Made by a program: the position numbers and the translations under genes. This document shows, one piece after another, positions 6,473 to 14,570 of a stretch of 64,000 bases of DNA (positions within the stretch are counted from its first letter, which is position 1; each line of letters opens with the position of its first letter). This stretch comes from an uncultured Oscillospiraceae bacterium (GTDB lineage Bacteria > Bacillota > Clostridia > Oscillospirales > Oscillospiraceae), in contig CALWVV010000004.1 of NCBI GenBank assembly GCA_944385035.1, positions 1-64,000 of the forward strand. The letters are read 5' to 3'. The notes beneath the pieces were generated by a model that worked only from the letters and a program-made list of their open reading frames with translations, had not been told where the DNA came from and searched no databases.

Positions 6473-8317
6473 ATGAACCGTACCTTGGAACAAATTCTGC
6501 CAAAGGTGCAGAAGCCGGCCCGCTATACCGGCGGAGAATATAACGCGGTGGTCAAAGACCGGGGAGAGGTAGACCTGCGCTATGCCCTGTGTTTTCCGGA
6601 CACCTATGAGATTGGCATGTCCAATTTGGGCTGCCGGATTCTTTATGGGGTTATGAACCGGGAAAAGGGAGTCTGGTGTGAGCGGTGCTATGCCCCATGG
6701 GGAGACATGGAGGAGGAGATGCGCCGGGAGGGCCTGCTTCTCTATGGCCTGGAAAGCGGAGACCCTATTTCTGATTTTGATATCATTGGGTTTTCCCTGG
6801 GCTATGAGATGGCCTATACCAATGTGCTCAATATGCTGGATCTGGCCGGGCTTCCCCTGCGCTCCGAGGAGCGGCCTCAGCTTACCCCCCTGGTGGTGGC
6901 CGGTGGGACCTGCTGCTATAATCCAGAGCCCCTTGCCCCCTTTGTCGACTTCTTTGTCCTGGGTGAGGGAGAAGAAGTTACCCTGGAGTATATTGAGCTC
7001 TACCGGCAGGCCCGAGAGGAGTGCTGGACGAAGGAGGAGTTCCTCCAAGAGGCAGCCAAGATCCCCGGCATCTATGTCCCCTCCTTCTATGAGCCTGTCT
7101 ATGGCGCGGACGGTACGCTGGAGGAGCTGGCGATCGTGGAGGGCTCCGGAGCCCCGGAGAAGGTGACAAAGCGGGTGGTTGAGGACATGGATCGGTCCTA
7201 CTTCCCCGTAAAAACCATCATTCCCTCCACGGAGATCGTCCACGACCGGGTGATGCTGGAGCTGTTCCGGGGCTGTATCCGGGGGTGCCGGTTCTGTCAG
7301 GCGGGCTATGTGTACCGCCCGGTGCGCAACCGCAATCCCAAGCTGCTGGCAGAGTACGGGAAGGCGGCCTGTGAGGACTCCGGTTATCAGGAGATGACGC
7401 TGTCCTCCTTGTCTTCCACCGACTATCCCTGCCTGCTGGAGCTGTGTGACGAGCTGCTGGACTACTGCGCCCCCCGTGATATTGGACTGTCCCTGCCCTC
7501 ACTCCGGGCGGATACCTTCTCCATGAATCTGATGGAGCGGCTTCAGCGGGTGCGCAAAGGCGGACTGACCTTTGCGCCCGAAGCGGGGACCCAGCGCCTG
7601 CGGGACGCGATCAACAAGAATCTTCGGGAGGAGGACCTGCTTCAGTCGGTGCGTACCGCCTTTGCGGGTGGCTGGAGCGGCGTAAAGCTCTACTTTATGC
7701 TTGGCTTGCCCACGGAGACCGACGAAGATGTGCTGGGGATCGCTGACCTGGCTCGAAAGGTCTACTTTGCCTGGCGGGAGTGTACCCCCAACAAGGCCAG
7801 AGGGGTGCGGATCACGGTGTCTACCTCTTGGTTTGTGCCAAAGCCCCACACGGCCTTCCAGTGGGAGGCTCAGATTCCCGTGGAAGAGTATCAGCGCCGG
7901 GTGAACCTCCTGCGGGATGCCCTGAAACGGGACAAGTCCATCACCTACAACTGGCATGACCCGGAGACCAGCTATCTGGAGGCTATTTTCTCCCGTGGAG
8001 ACCGGCGCCTGGCCGACGTATTGGAGTGGGCCTGGGAGCACGGGGCCAAAATGGATTCCTGGACGGAGTATTTCGATTTTCAGCGTTGGATGGACGCTCT
8101 GGAGGCCTGCGGCCTGGATGGGGATTTCTACGCCCACCGGGAGCGGGGGAGAGACGAGGTCTTCCCCTGGTGCCGCATTGACCCCATGGTGAGCACCGAC
8201 TTTTTGTGGCGGGAGCGGGAGCTGTGCTATCAGTCCCAGACGACCCCGGACTGCCGCACCCGCTGCTCCGGCTGCGGGGCCAACCGGCTGCTGTCAGGAG
8301 GTGTGTGCAATGGCTGA
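6473..8317 (+). CDS. TIGR03960 family B12-binding/radical SAM protein
   Basis: A 614-residue protein. N-terminal half: B12-binding-like Rossmann region ('CFPDTYEIGMSNLG', 'VAGGTCCYNPEPLAPF', 'VLGEGEE'). Middle: radical SAM cluster motif 'RGCIRGCRFCQAG' (C-x3-C-x2-C, about residue 267) followed by 'SLSSTDYP' and 'GLTFAPEAGTQRLRD', typical of this family. It ends with a Cys-rich tail 'CRTRCSGCGAN'. TIGR03960 proteins are conserved in Clostridia beside DUF2344 proteins, as here (16-bp overlap with the next gene); the pair is thought to act on RNA or a protein substrate, but the reaction is not established. Start ATG at 6473 follows GGAGGG. Confidence 0.88.
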   Translation: MNRTLEQILPKVQKPARYTGGEYNAVVKDRGEVDLRYALCFPDTYEIGMSNLGCRILYGVMNREKGVWCERCYAPWGDMEEEMRREGLLLYGLESGDPISDFDIIGFSLGYEMAYTNVLNMLDLAGLPLRSEERPQLTPLVVAGGTCCYNPEPLAPFVDFFVLGEGEEVTLEYIELYRQAREECWTKEEFLQEAAKIPGIYVPSFYEPVYGADGTLEELAIVEGSGAPEKVTKRVVEDMDRSYFPVKTIIPSTEIVHDRVMLELFRGCIRGCRFCQAGYVYRPVRNRNPKLLAEYGKAACEDSGYQEMTLSSLSSTDYPCLLELCDELLDYCAPRDIGLSLPSLRADTFSMNLMERLQRVRKGGLTFAPEAGTQRLRDAINKNLREEDLLQSVRTAFAGGWSGVKLYFMLGLPTETDEDVLGIADLARKVYFAWRECTPNKARGVRITVSTSWFVPKPHTAFQWEAQIPVEEYQRRVNLLRDALKRDKSITYNWHDPETSYLEAIFSRGDRRLADVLEWAWEHGAKMDSWTEYFDFQRWMDALEACGLDGDFYAHRERGRDEVFPWCRIDPMVSTDFLWRERELCYQSQTTPDCRTRCSGCGANRLLSGGVCNG

Positions 8318-8975
8318 TCGTCTGCTCTTTTCCAAAACAGGACGGGCCCGGTATATTTCTCATCTGGACCTTATGCGCACCTTCCAGCGGGCCTTTGCGC
8401 GGGCGAAGATCCCCATTAAGCACACGGAGGGATTTCACCCCCATCCCTTTGTCTCCATCGCTCTGCCCCTGTCTGTGGGCTATTCCAGCGAGTGTGAGAT
8501 TTTGGAGTTTGGACTTCTGGAGGGGACGGACCCTGAGACGGTCCCTGCCCGGCTGACCGCCGCTATGCCAGAGGGAATCACCGTTCATCAGTGCTATCCC
8601 GCCCAGCGGAAGCTGAAGGAACTTTCTTATGTCAACTATATCATGAACTTCGAATATCCCGAAGGGCGGCCCCAGGAGTGTGAGCCTGCCATCGCGCAGC
8701 TGCTGGGGCGGGAAAGCCTGGTGGTGGAGAAGAAGTCCAACAAGTCAAAAAAGGGGTATACAGAGGTAGATTTGATCCCTCTGATCCGGGAATGGAACGT
8801 AGAATGCCAGAGCGATACCATGACGTTGAGTATGGTGGTGTCCGCTCAGAATCCGGGACTCAATCCGGAGCTGATCCGCGCTGCCTTTTGCCGGGAATAT
8901 CCCCAGTTTGCCCCTCAGTTTGTCACCTTCCATCGCCGTGAGGTGCTGGATGCAGAGGGGAACCTGTTCCGTTGA
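8301..8975 (+). CDS. DUF2344 (TIGR03936) radical-SAM-associated protein
   Basis: A 224-residue protein beginning 'MADRLLFSKTGRARYISHLD' and followed by 'RTFQRAFARAKIPI' and 'HTEGFHPHP', the conserved N-terminal block of DUF2344/TIGR03936. This family is found fused to, or directly behind, TIGR03960 radical-SAM proteins and often upstream of ribonuclease G and rplU; the overlap with the upstream gene fits a two-protein complex. The precise role is unknown. Start ATG at 8310 (second codon option) has AGGAGGTGTGCA in front of it and gives the conserved MADRLLF start; the frame itself opens at 8301. Confidence 0.88.
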   Translation: MCAMADRLLFSKTGRARYISHLDLMRTFQRAFARAKIPIKHTEGFHPHPFVSIALPLSVGYSSECEILEFGLLEGTDPETVPARLTAAMPEGITVHQCYPAQRKLKELSYVNYIMNFEYPEGRPQECEPAIAQLLGRESLVVEKKSNKSKKGYTEVDLIPLIREWNVECQSDTMTLSMVVSAQNPGLNPELIRAAFCREYPQFAPQFVTFHRREVLDAEGNLFR

Positions 8976-8989
8976 GGGAAAAGTTTTCC

Positions 8990-9018
8990 TTGACAAAGGC
9001 TTTTTAATGTGATAGCAT
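8990..9018 (+). promoter_or_regulatory. SigmaA-type promoter for the leader-oadB unit
   Basis: TTGACA (8990-8995), 17-bp spacer, TAGCAT (9013-9018), starting transcription just before the structured leader. Confidence 0.75.
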
Positions 9019-9025
9019 CCCACAC

Positions 9026-9116
9026 AAGCAAAGGGGAGTAGTCGGCGCGCCTCGGCGCGCGGCACCGGCCAACATCATGGGAGTTTTCCCTGGCCATGCC
9101 TGAAATGACAAGACCT
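9026..9116 (+). promoter_or_regulatory. Structured 5' leader, probable yybP-ykoY (Mn2+) riboswitch aptamer
   Basis: The leader starts AAAGGGGAGTAG, the near-invariant 5' signature of yybP-ykoY RNAs, followed by a hairpin GCGCGCC/GGCGCGC (9045-9060), a second arm GGCA...GGCCA/TGGCC...TGCC (9061-9100), and the 3' signature CAAGACC (9109-9115). The closing P1 helix is weak as I draw it. The CAAGACC end is shared with the 5' arm of the terminator that follows, the layout expected for a transcriptional riboswitch. Known members sense Mn2+; a sodium pump downstream is unusual, so a Na+-responsive or other RNA class should be kept open. Confidence 0.6.
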
Positions 9117-9146
9117 GCGTTCCGTGCGGAACGCAGGTCTTTTTGT
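9111..9146 (+). terminator. Riboswitch expression-platform terminator
   Basis: AGACCTGCGTTCCG (9111-9124) pairs with CGGAACGCAGGTCT (9127-9140), followed by TTTTTGTTT. The 5' arm overlaps the 3' end of the putative aptamer, so ligand binding could prevent termination. Confidence 0.85.
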
Positions 9147-9199
9147 TTCGCGCACGCTTCTTTTGGGAAGGATAGAAAAAAACGAAGGGAAGTAGAAGC

Positions 9200-10345
9200 A
9201 TGGGATTTGAATTTTTGTGGGAAGGCCTGCTCTCGATCACACCGCAGCAGGTCGTTATGTATGTAGTGGGTGCGGTCCTCATTTGGCTGGCCATTGAAAA
9301 GGGCTTTGAGCCGGCGCTGCTTATGCCCATGGGCTTTGGCGCCATTCTGGTGAACCTGCCTCTGTCCGGCGTGATCAACCAGGTGAGTGCAGGGGTGGGG
9401 GAGACCCACGGCATTATTCAGTGGCTCTTTGAGGTGGGCATTGAGGCCAGCGAGGCCATGCCCATTCTGCTGTTTATCGGCATCGGAGCCATGATCGACT
9501 TTGGCCCTCTGCTGGCCAACCCCAAGCTCTTCCTGTGCGGTGCCGCCGCGCAGGCAGGCATCTTCCTGACCATTCTGATTGCTGCTGGCCTGGGCTTTGA
9601 CATTAAGGACGCCGCCTCCATCGGCATCATCGGCGCCGCGGACGGCCCCACGTCCATCCTGGTGTCCCAGACTCTGAAGAGCAACTATGTGGGTGCCATC
9701 GCTGTGGCTGCCTACTCCTATATGGCTCTGGTGCCCATCATCCAGCCCTTTGCCATTAAGCTGGTGACCACCAAGAAGGACCGGGCCATGCGTATGCCCT
9801 ACCAGCCCAAGGGAGTGACCCGCCGGATGCGGATCATGTTCCCCATTATCGTAACGGTCATTGCCGGCCTGGTAGCGCCCTCCTCTGTGGCTCTGGTGGG
9901 CTTCCTCATGTTCGGTAACCTGATCCGGGAGTGCGGGGTGCTGACCACCCTGTCCAACACCGCCCAGAATGACCTGGCCAATCTCATTACCCTGCTGCTG
10001 GGCATCACCATCTCCTTCTCCATGAAGGCGGACCAGTTTGTCCAGCCTCAGACCCTGATGATCATGGGCCTGGGCCTGGTGGCCTTTGTTCTGGACTCCG
10101 TGGTGGGCGTGCTGTTTGTAAAGGTCCTGAATCTGATTACCCCCAAGAATAAGATCAACCCCATGGTGGGTGCGGCGGGTATTTCCGCCTTCCCCATGTC
10201 TGCCCGTGTCATTGAGAAGCTGGGCCAGGAGGCCGACTCCCAGAACCACCTGCTCATGCATGCCATCGCCGCCAATGTGTCCGGCCAGATCGCCTCTGTG
10301 GTGGCCGGTGGCGTGGTCCTGCAGTACTTTGCCAACCTGGGCTGA
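9200..10345 (+). CDS. Sodium-ion-translocating decarboxylase, beta subunit (OadB/MmdB/GcdB family)
   Basis: A 381-residue polytopic membrane protein starting MGFEFLWEGLL, with family landmarks 'FEPALLMPMGFGAILVNLP' (residues about 36-54), 'GIGAMIDFGPLLANP' (about 94-108) and 'GAADGPTSILVSQ' (about 150), where the conserved Asp takes part in Na+ binding. Beta subunits couple decarboxylation of biotin-bound CO2 (from oxaloacetate, methylmalonyl-CoA or glutaconyl-CoA) to Na+ export. No alpha or biotin-carrier gene is in the window, so the substrate cannot be assigned. It is followed 15 bp later by a tiny gamma-like gene and preceded by the structured leader. Start ATG follows GAAGGGAAG. Confidence 0.93.
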   Translation: MGFEFLWEGLLSITPQQVVMYVVGAVLIWLAIEKGFEPALLMPMGFGAILVNLPLSGVINQVSAGVGETHGIIQWLFEVGIEASEAMPILLFIGIGAMIDFGPLLANPKLFLCGAAAQAGIFLTILIAAGLGFDIKDAASIGIIGAADGPTSILVSQTLKSNYVGAIAVAAYSYMALVPIIQPFAIKLVTTKKDRAMRMPYQPKGVTRRMRIMFPIIVTVIAGLVAPSSVALVGFLMFGNLIRECGVLTTLSNTAQNDLANLITLLLGITISFSMKADQFVQPQTLMIMGLGLVAFVLDSVVGVLFVKVLNLITPKNKINPMVGAAGISAFPMSARVIEKLGQEADSQNHLLMHAIAANVSGQIASVVAGGVVLQYFANLG

Positions 10346-10360
10346 TAGGAGGAAACTGAA

Positions 10361-10489
10361 ATGAGTGAAAACGTCATGATGGCCCTGGAAATGATGGGTC
10401 AGGGTATGCTGGGAATCTTTGTCGTGCTGGGCGTGATCGCCCTGCTGGTACTGCTGCTGCAGAAGCTCGACAGCAAAAAGAAAAAGTAA
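10361..10489 (+). CDS. OadG-like small membrane subunit (42 residues)
   Basis: ATG at 10361 behind AGGAGGAAACTGAA. The product has one hydrophobic span ('LGIFVVLGVIALLVLLLQ') flanked by an N-terminal 'MMALEMMGQGM' and a lysine-rich end 'DSKKKK'. Gamma subunits of Na+ decarboxylases start with a similar 'GLxLMxxGMGxVFxxL' segment and anchor the complex in the membrane. Its place directly behind oadB and the 'MGQGMLGIF' core support this. It lacks the cytoplasmic, Zn-binding C-terminal half of classical OadG, so it is a minimal form. Confidence 0.8.
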   Translation: MSENVMMALEMMGQGMLGIFVVLGVIALLVLLLQKLDSKKKK

Positions 10490-10502
10490 AGTCTTTTTAC
10501 AA

Positions 10503-10542
10503 AAGCCGGACAGCCTGCTTCCATAGGCCGTCCGGCTTATTT
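10503..10542 (+). terminator. Terminator of the oadB operon
   Basis: AAGCCGGAC pairs with GTCCGGCTT around a 16-nt loop, followed by ATTTTA; it lies 14 bp after the small gamma-like gene. Confidence 0.75.
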
Positions 10543-10589
10543 TATGGCCCATTCCCTTGAACCTGGGACGGGGGAGTGCTGGGAGCGTT

Positions 10590-10856
10590 TCAAAGCCAGT
10601 CCTCCACCACGTCTGCCAGTCCGGCCGGGCCGACCTTGTTGTCCACCAGCAGCGTCATAAGCTGATCGATGCGGGCTGCGCTGGTGGTAAGAGCGGGACA
10701 GCAGGCCTCGTCTCCCGCCTCCTCCGCAATGCGGACCCCGTAGTTCTCGCAGGCAAAGCGGGGGGTCTCCACCTGATCTACCGTTAAGTAGTAGTGAAAG
10801 AGCCTTTGGGCTCCCTGCGGATCCTCGCAGCGTCGGGTTGCAATTTTTAATTCCAT
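10590..10856 (-). CDS. DUF6514 family small protein
   Basis: An 88-residue cytoplasmic protein, MELKIATRRCED..., with the conserved pieces 'FHYYLTVDQVE', 'YGVRIAEE' and 'SAARIDQLMTLL', which I recognise as the DUF6514 family of Oscillospiraceae and relatives. No function is known. The ATG at 10856 is preceded by a weak AAGGAAG. It stands alone between convergent terminators. A TATAAT-like box sits about 45 bp upstream on the minus strand. Confidence 0.75.
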   Translation of the reverse strand: MELKIATRRCEDPQGAQRLFHYYLTVDQVETPRFACENYGVRIAEEAGDEACCPALTTSAARIDQLMTLLVDNKVGPAGLADVVEDWL

Positions 10857-11026
10857 GATATGGTATCTTCCTTCCGTAAAATGGATTTACGACCACATTA
10901 TATAGTGCTTGTTTGGGAGAGGGAAGAAAAACATATCGCAGAAATTTGCCCGCTTCTCCATTCTTCGCCCTCTGGGCTGGCGAGCGGGGGAGAAGATTGT
11001 CGGCAGAAGGGGAGAAGAGGAAGAAA

Positions 11027-11064
11027 AAACCTCTGTAAAGGATAATCCTTTACAGAGGTTTTTC
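11027..11064. terminator. Bidirectional intrinsic terminator
   Basis: AAAAAACCTCTGTAAAGGAT and ATCCTTTACAGAGGTTTTT form a near-perfect hairpin with T-runs on both strands; it directly follows the stop of the 11066-11275 minus-strand gene. Confidence 0.85.
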
Positions 11065-11275
11065 ATAGCTTAAAATCCTCATCGGTTAATCCTGCACCGG
11101 CAAGCTTTGTGGGGCGGGGCGGGATACGCCGCAGGGGATCATATTTAAATCGGTGGCAGTGGGAGCCGGCGGCCATAACTCCCTTTTTGGGGCAAAGGAT
11201 TTGCTCCTCTCCCAGCTCCCGCCCGTGAACACAGTAGGCGCAGCGGGGTTCGATCCCCTTTTGGAACAGGCCCAT
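11063..11275 (-). CDS. Small conserved Cys-rich protein
   Basis: A 70-residue protein, MGLFQKGIEPRCAYC..., with four cysteines in the pattern CAYC - ILCPKKG - HCHRF and the tail 'FKYDPLRRIPPRP'. The pattern suggests a small zinc-binding domain. I recognise the 'RCAYC...FKYDPL(K/R)R' layout as a short conserved protein of Clostridia with no assigned function. ATG at 11275 is preceded by GGAGGGATTCCC on the minus strand. It sits between ylbJ (same strand, upstream, 35-bp gap) and a strong terminator, so it may be the last gene of a ylbJ transcript. Confidence 0.75.
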   Translation of the reverse strand: MGLFQKGIEPRCAYCVHGRELGEEQILCPKKGVMAAGSHCHRFKYDPLRRIPPRPTKLAGAGLTDEDFKL

Positions 11276-11309
11276 GGGAATCCCTCCTTGTCTCAGGTGT
11301 TTTTGCTTA

Positions 11310-12491
11310 TTATACTACACTCCGTCTGGGTTTTCCACTGCTTTTTTTCACTACATAGATTGCAAGGGCCAGAAACAGCAGCCACACGGCCCAGGCAGCC
11401 ACGGCAGAGATGGTGAGGGCCTGGTGAAAGTCCAGGTGTGCGATGGTCTCGGTCTGCTGGATCAAGTAGTAGGATACAGGATCACTGAGAGGGAAAAGGG
11501 TGCACAGTGCGGAGGCGATGAGGGAAGAGAACACCCCGTGGAGGAGCTTTCCCACCACATAGGTGCGCATAGAAAGGCCGCTGTCCCCCAAAAAGGCCAG
11601 GACCTGACAGTGAACGGATACCCCGGCCCACCCCAGCATAAAGGCGGCCATGGACAGCCGTCCGGTGAGTGTGCCGTCTGTCAGGGAGGATACCCCGGAG
11701 GAAACCTCCAAAAGGCCGGTGATCAGACGTCTGGCCCACAGTTCATTCAGGCCCAGAGGCGAAAAAAATCCCGCTATGCCATGGGCCAGAGCCCCCAATA
11801 CTCCCGCATAAGACAAAAGCCGGAGAAAGACGGTAAAAAATAGGACGAAGGCGCAGATGTTAAGGGCGGAAGTCATCGCCCCGGTGATGGAGTGGGTAAA
11901 GGCCACGGGAAAGCTGGCCGCCTGGAACTGGGGCCCGCCCTGTCGGTAGGTGCGGGGGCACTGGGAGGGCTTGTAAAAGCGAAAAATCAGTCCCACCGCC
12001 AGGGATGCCAGAATATGGGCCAGGTAGAGCATGAGCCCCGCCCTTCCGCTGCCGAAAACACCTGCCCCCACCACGCCCAGGATAAACGCGGGCCCGCTGT
12101 TGTTGCAAAAGGCCAGAAGCCGCTCGGCCTCCGTGCGGGAGCATTGACCATCTTGATAGAGTGCGATCGCAGTGCGGGCCCCCACCGGATAGCCTCCCAC
12201 AAAGCCCAGAGCCAGGGCGGCGGCGCAGGTGCCGTTTACCCGGAAGAGAGGGGCCATCACATTCTCCAGCAGCCGCCCCAGATACCGGGACATCCCCAGC
12301 TCGACCACCAGAGAGGACAGCACAAAAAAGGGGAACAGAGAGGGCACGATCACATTCCCACACAGCTTCAGTCCGTCCTTCATGGCGGCCATGGCCTCTC
12401 CTGGCCACAGTACCAGGGCCAGGGCCGTCCACAATAGGCCAAACCCCAGCAGAGCGTCCCGGTACTGTGCTTTTCCCACGATCCGGCCCAC
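11310..12491 (-). CDS. ylbJ: Sporulation integral membrane protein YlbJ
   Basis: A protein of about 393 residues with 8-9 hydrophobic spans and two nucleoside-recognition (Gate) type repeats: 'GNVIVPSLFPFFVLSS' near the N-terminus and 'PLGLNELWARRLITGLLEVSSG' in the C-terminal half, together with 'GFVGGYPVGARTA' and 'LLAFCNNSGPAFILG', all typical of YlbJ (TIGR02871). In B. subtilis YlbJ is sigmaE-dependent and needed for spore heat resistance. The GTG at 12491 has GGAGG nine bases upstream; the in-frame TTG at 12497 is too close to that site, so GTG is preferred. Confidence 0.88.
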   Translation of the reverse strand: MGRIVGKAQYRDALLGFGLLWTALALVLWPGEAMAAMKDGLKLCGNVIVPSLFPFFVLSSLVVELGMSRYLGRLLENVMAPLFRVNGTCAAALALGFVGGYPVGARTAIALYQDGQCSRTEAERLLAFCNNSGPAFILGVVGAGVFGSGRAGLMLYLAHILASLAVGLIFRFYKPSQCPRTYRQGGPQFQAASFPVAFTHSITGAMTSALNICAFVLFFTVFLRLLSYAGVLGALAHGIAGFFSPLGLNELWARRLITGLLEVSSGVSSLTDGTLTGRLSMAAFMLGWAGVSVHCQVLAFLGDSGLSMRTYVVGKLLHGVFSSLIASALCTLFPLSDPVSYYLIQQTETIAHLDFHQALTISAVAAWAVWLLFLALAIYVVKKSSGKPRRSVV

Positions 12492-12601
12492 GGCCAACCA
12501 CCTCCAAAGAAGAACTCCTTTTGGAAGATATGAAGCAGATCCGGGCAGTTTGCCTGTCCCCTCTGGGAAACGGAAAAATTTTTGATTTTAGGGGAAAAGA
12601 A

Positions 12602-12630
12602 TTGCGGGAGCGGACACTTTTCGATATAAT
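12602..12630 (+). promoter_or_regulatory. SigmaA-type promoter for the YgjP-rarA unit
   Basis: TTGCGG (12602-12607), 17-bp spacer, TATAAT (12625-12630), about 30 bp before the first start codon. Confidence 0.75.
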
Positions 12631-12660
12631 AATAAAATTAAAGAAAGGAGCGGCGTGGGT

Positions 12661-13254
12661 ATGTCACAAACGAAACAGCCTCTCCCGGAGCCCGTCCGGC
12701 GGCTGGACACCCCGGAGGGGACTATTTTTTATGTGCTGCGCCGCAAGCGGGTAAAAAACCTGAACCTTCGGGTGGGAGCCGGCGGAGTGGCAGCACTGTC
12801 CATTCCGTGGAATCTGCCCCAGAGCCGGGCAGAGGAGTTTTTAAGAGAAAAGAGCGGCTGGATCTTGAACCACATGAGAAGGGCGCGGGAGGTCAAATCC
12901 GACCTGTTGCCCCAGCCATCCCGTGAGCTGTGCGCCTGGCAGTTGATGGAGGCCCTGCTGCGAATGTACCCTTTGGTGGAGGGATATGGTGTGTTCCTTC
13001 CCCGGTTAAAGTTGCGAACGATGAAGAGCCAGTGGGGCAACTGCCACTGGGCCCAGGGGTATATCACCCTGAACACAGCCCTGTGCCGCTGCCCGGAGAA
13101 GCTCAGGGACTATGTAGCCCTCCATGAGCTCGTCCATTTTCTCCACCACGACCACGGCCCCGGCTTTTATGAAACGATGGACGCCCTCATGCCCGACTGG
13201 CGGGAGCGGCGCAAGGAACTCAAGGGATATGGGGCAGCCCTGGAGAGCCCATAG
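12661..13254 (+). CDS. YgjP-like metallopeptidase (DUF45/WLM family)
   Basis: A protein of about 197 residues with the family blocks 'YVLRRKRVKNLNLRV' near the N-terminus, 'LKLRTMKSQWGNC' (about 118-130), and the zinc-binding 'LHELVHFLHHDHG' (HExxH plus a following His, about 155-167). YgjP-like proteins are cytosolic minigluzincin-type peptidases; their physiological substrate is not settled. ATG at 12661 is ten bases from AGGAG; an in-frame GTG at 12655 is an alternative. It is followed closely by rarA on the same transcript. Confidence 0.87.
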   Translation: MSQTKQPLPEPVRRLDTPEGTIFYVLRRKRVKNLNLRVGAGGVAALSIPWNLPQSRAEEFLREKSGWILNHMRRAREVKSDLLPQPSRELCAWQLMEALLRMYPLVEGYGVFLPRLKLRTMKSQWGNCHWAQGYITLNTALCRCPEKLRDYVALHELVHFLHHDHGPGFYETMDALMPDWRERRKELKGYGAALESP

Positions 13255-13278
13255 ACGGTGAAAAAAGGAAGTGTTATT

Positions 13279-14547
13279 ATGGCGTACCGTCCCCTGGCGG
13301 ACGAAATCCGGCCCCAAAGCCTGGACGAGGTGGTGGGGCAGTCTCATATTTTAGGAAAGGACGGACTTCTGCGGCGGATCGTAGAAGGGGGGAACATCCC
13401 CAACCTCATTTTCTATGGGCCATCTGGAACGGGGAAGACCACCGTGGCCAATATCATCGCCCAGCGCACCAACCGGCCCCTTCACCGGCTGAACGCCACC
13501 ACTGCATCCATCTCGGACATCAAGGATATTATGGCCGACATCGGCACCTTGCTGGCCCCGGAGGGGGTGCTTTTGTACCTGGACGAGATTCAGTATTTTA
13601 ATAAAAAGCAGCAGCAGTCCCTATTGGAGTTTATGGAGGACGGCCGCATCACGCTGATCGCCTCCACCACAGAGAACCCCTTCTTTGCGGTGTTTGGGGC
13701 GGTGCTGTCCCGAGCTACGGTCTTTGAGTTTAAGCAGATCACGGCCCAGGAGGTGCTCCCCGCCATTGACCGGGGGATCGCCATCATGGGCGAGCGCCTG
13801 GGAGGCCAGGTCGTCTGTGAGGACGGCGTACGGGAACACATCGCCTCGGCCTGCGGAGGAGATGTGCGAAAGGCGATGAATGCCATCGAGCTGCTTCTGA
13901 ACGCGGCCAGACGGGAGCAAGGAAAAATCCTTGTCACCCTGGACGATGCTCAGACGGCGGCCCAAAAGTCGGCCATGCGCTATGACCGGGAGGGAGATGC
14001 CCACTTTGATATTGCTTCCGCCCTGATGAAGTCCCTCCGGGGGTCTGACCCGGATGCGGCCCTTCACTATTTGGCCCGGCTGCTGGAGGCGGGGGATATG
14101 ATCACCGCCATCCGGCGCATCCTCTGCTCGGCCAGTGAAGACATCGGCATGGCCTATCCCATGGCGGTGCCCATTGTAAAGGCCTGCGTGGACAATGCCC
14201 TCCAGTTGGGTCTGCCGGAGGCCCGGCTGCCTCTGGCGGAGGCGGTGATCCTCCTGGCCACTGCGCCCAAGTCCAACAGCGCCTGCATGGCCATTGACCG
14301 GGCTATGGCCGATGTGCGCTCCGGGAAGGTGGGGGACATTCCCAGGGAGCTGCAGAATGTGCACGCTGATTCTGCGGGCATGGAACGGGAACAGGGGTAT
14401 AAGTACCCCCACAGCTACCCCCACCACTGGGTGGAGCAGCAGTACCTGCCCTATGACCTGGCGGGGGCAGCCTATTACCAATATGGAGACAACAAGACGG
14501 AACAGGCTGCAAAGCGGTACTGGGATGAGATCAAAAAGAAGCCCTGA
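13279..14547 (+). CDS. rarA: Replication-associated recombination protein A (RarA/MgsA)
   Basis: A 422-residue AAA+ ATPase starting MAYRPLADEIRP; Walker A 'GPSGTGKTT' (about 47), Walker B 'LLYLDEIQYFN' (about 98-108), a sensor 'IASTTENPFF', and an 'SRATVFEF' arginine-finger segment, then the C-terminal tetramerisation region ('LYLPYDLAG'-type end). RarA acts at stalled replication forks and is a clamp-loader relative. The ATG at 13279 is chosen because family members start at this MAxRPLA block; the upstream GTG at 13258 adds seven non-conserved residues. The Walker B segment has 'DEIQYF' where most homologues have 'DEIHRF'. Confidence 0.92.
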   Translation: MAYRPLADEIRPQSLDEVVGQSHILGKDGLLRRIVEGGNIPNLIFYGPSGTGKTTVANIIAQRTNRPLHRLNATTASISDIKDIMADIGTLLAPEGVLLYLDEIQYFNKKQQQSLLEFMEDGRITLIASTTENPFFAVFGAVLSRATVFEFKQITAQEVLPAIDRGIAIMGERLGGQVVCEDGVREHIASACGGDVRKAMNAIELLLNAARREQGKILVTLDDAQTAAQKSAMRYDREGDAHFDIASALMKSLRGSDPDAALHYLARLLEAGDMITAIRRILCSASEDIGMAYPMAVPIVKACVDNALQLGLPEARLPLAEAVILLATAPKSNSACMAIDRAMADVRSGKVGDIPRELQNVHADSAGMEREQGYKYPHSYPHHWVEQQYLPYDLAGAAYYQYGDNKTEQAAKRYWDEIKKKP

Positions 14548-14570
14548 GGGCAAATGCGGGAGAGAGAAGC

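Noticed and set aside
8915..10552. A 545-codon minus-strand open frame
   Set aside because: It is the antisense shadow of oadB and the riboswitch region; His/Gln-rich composition and no family motifs.
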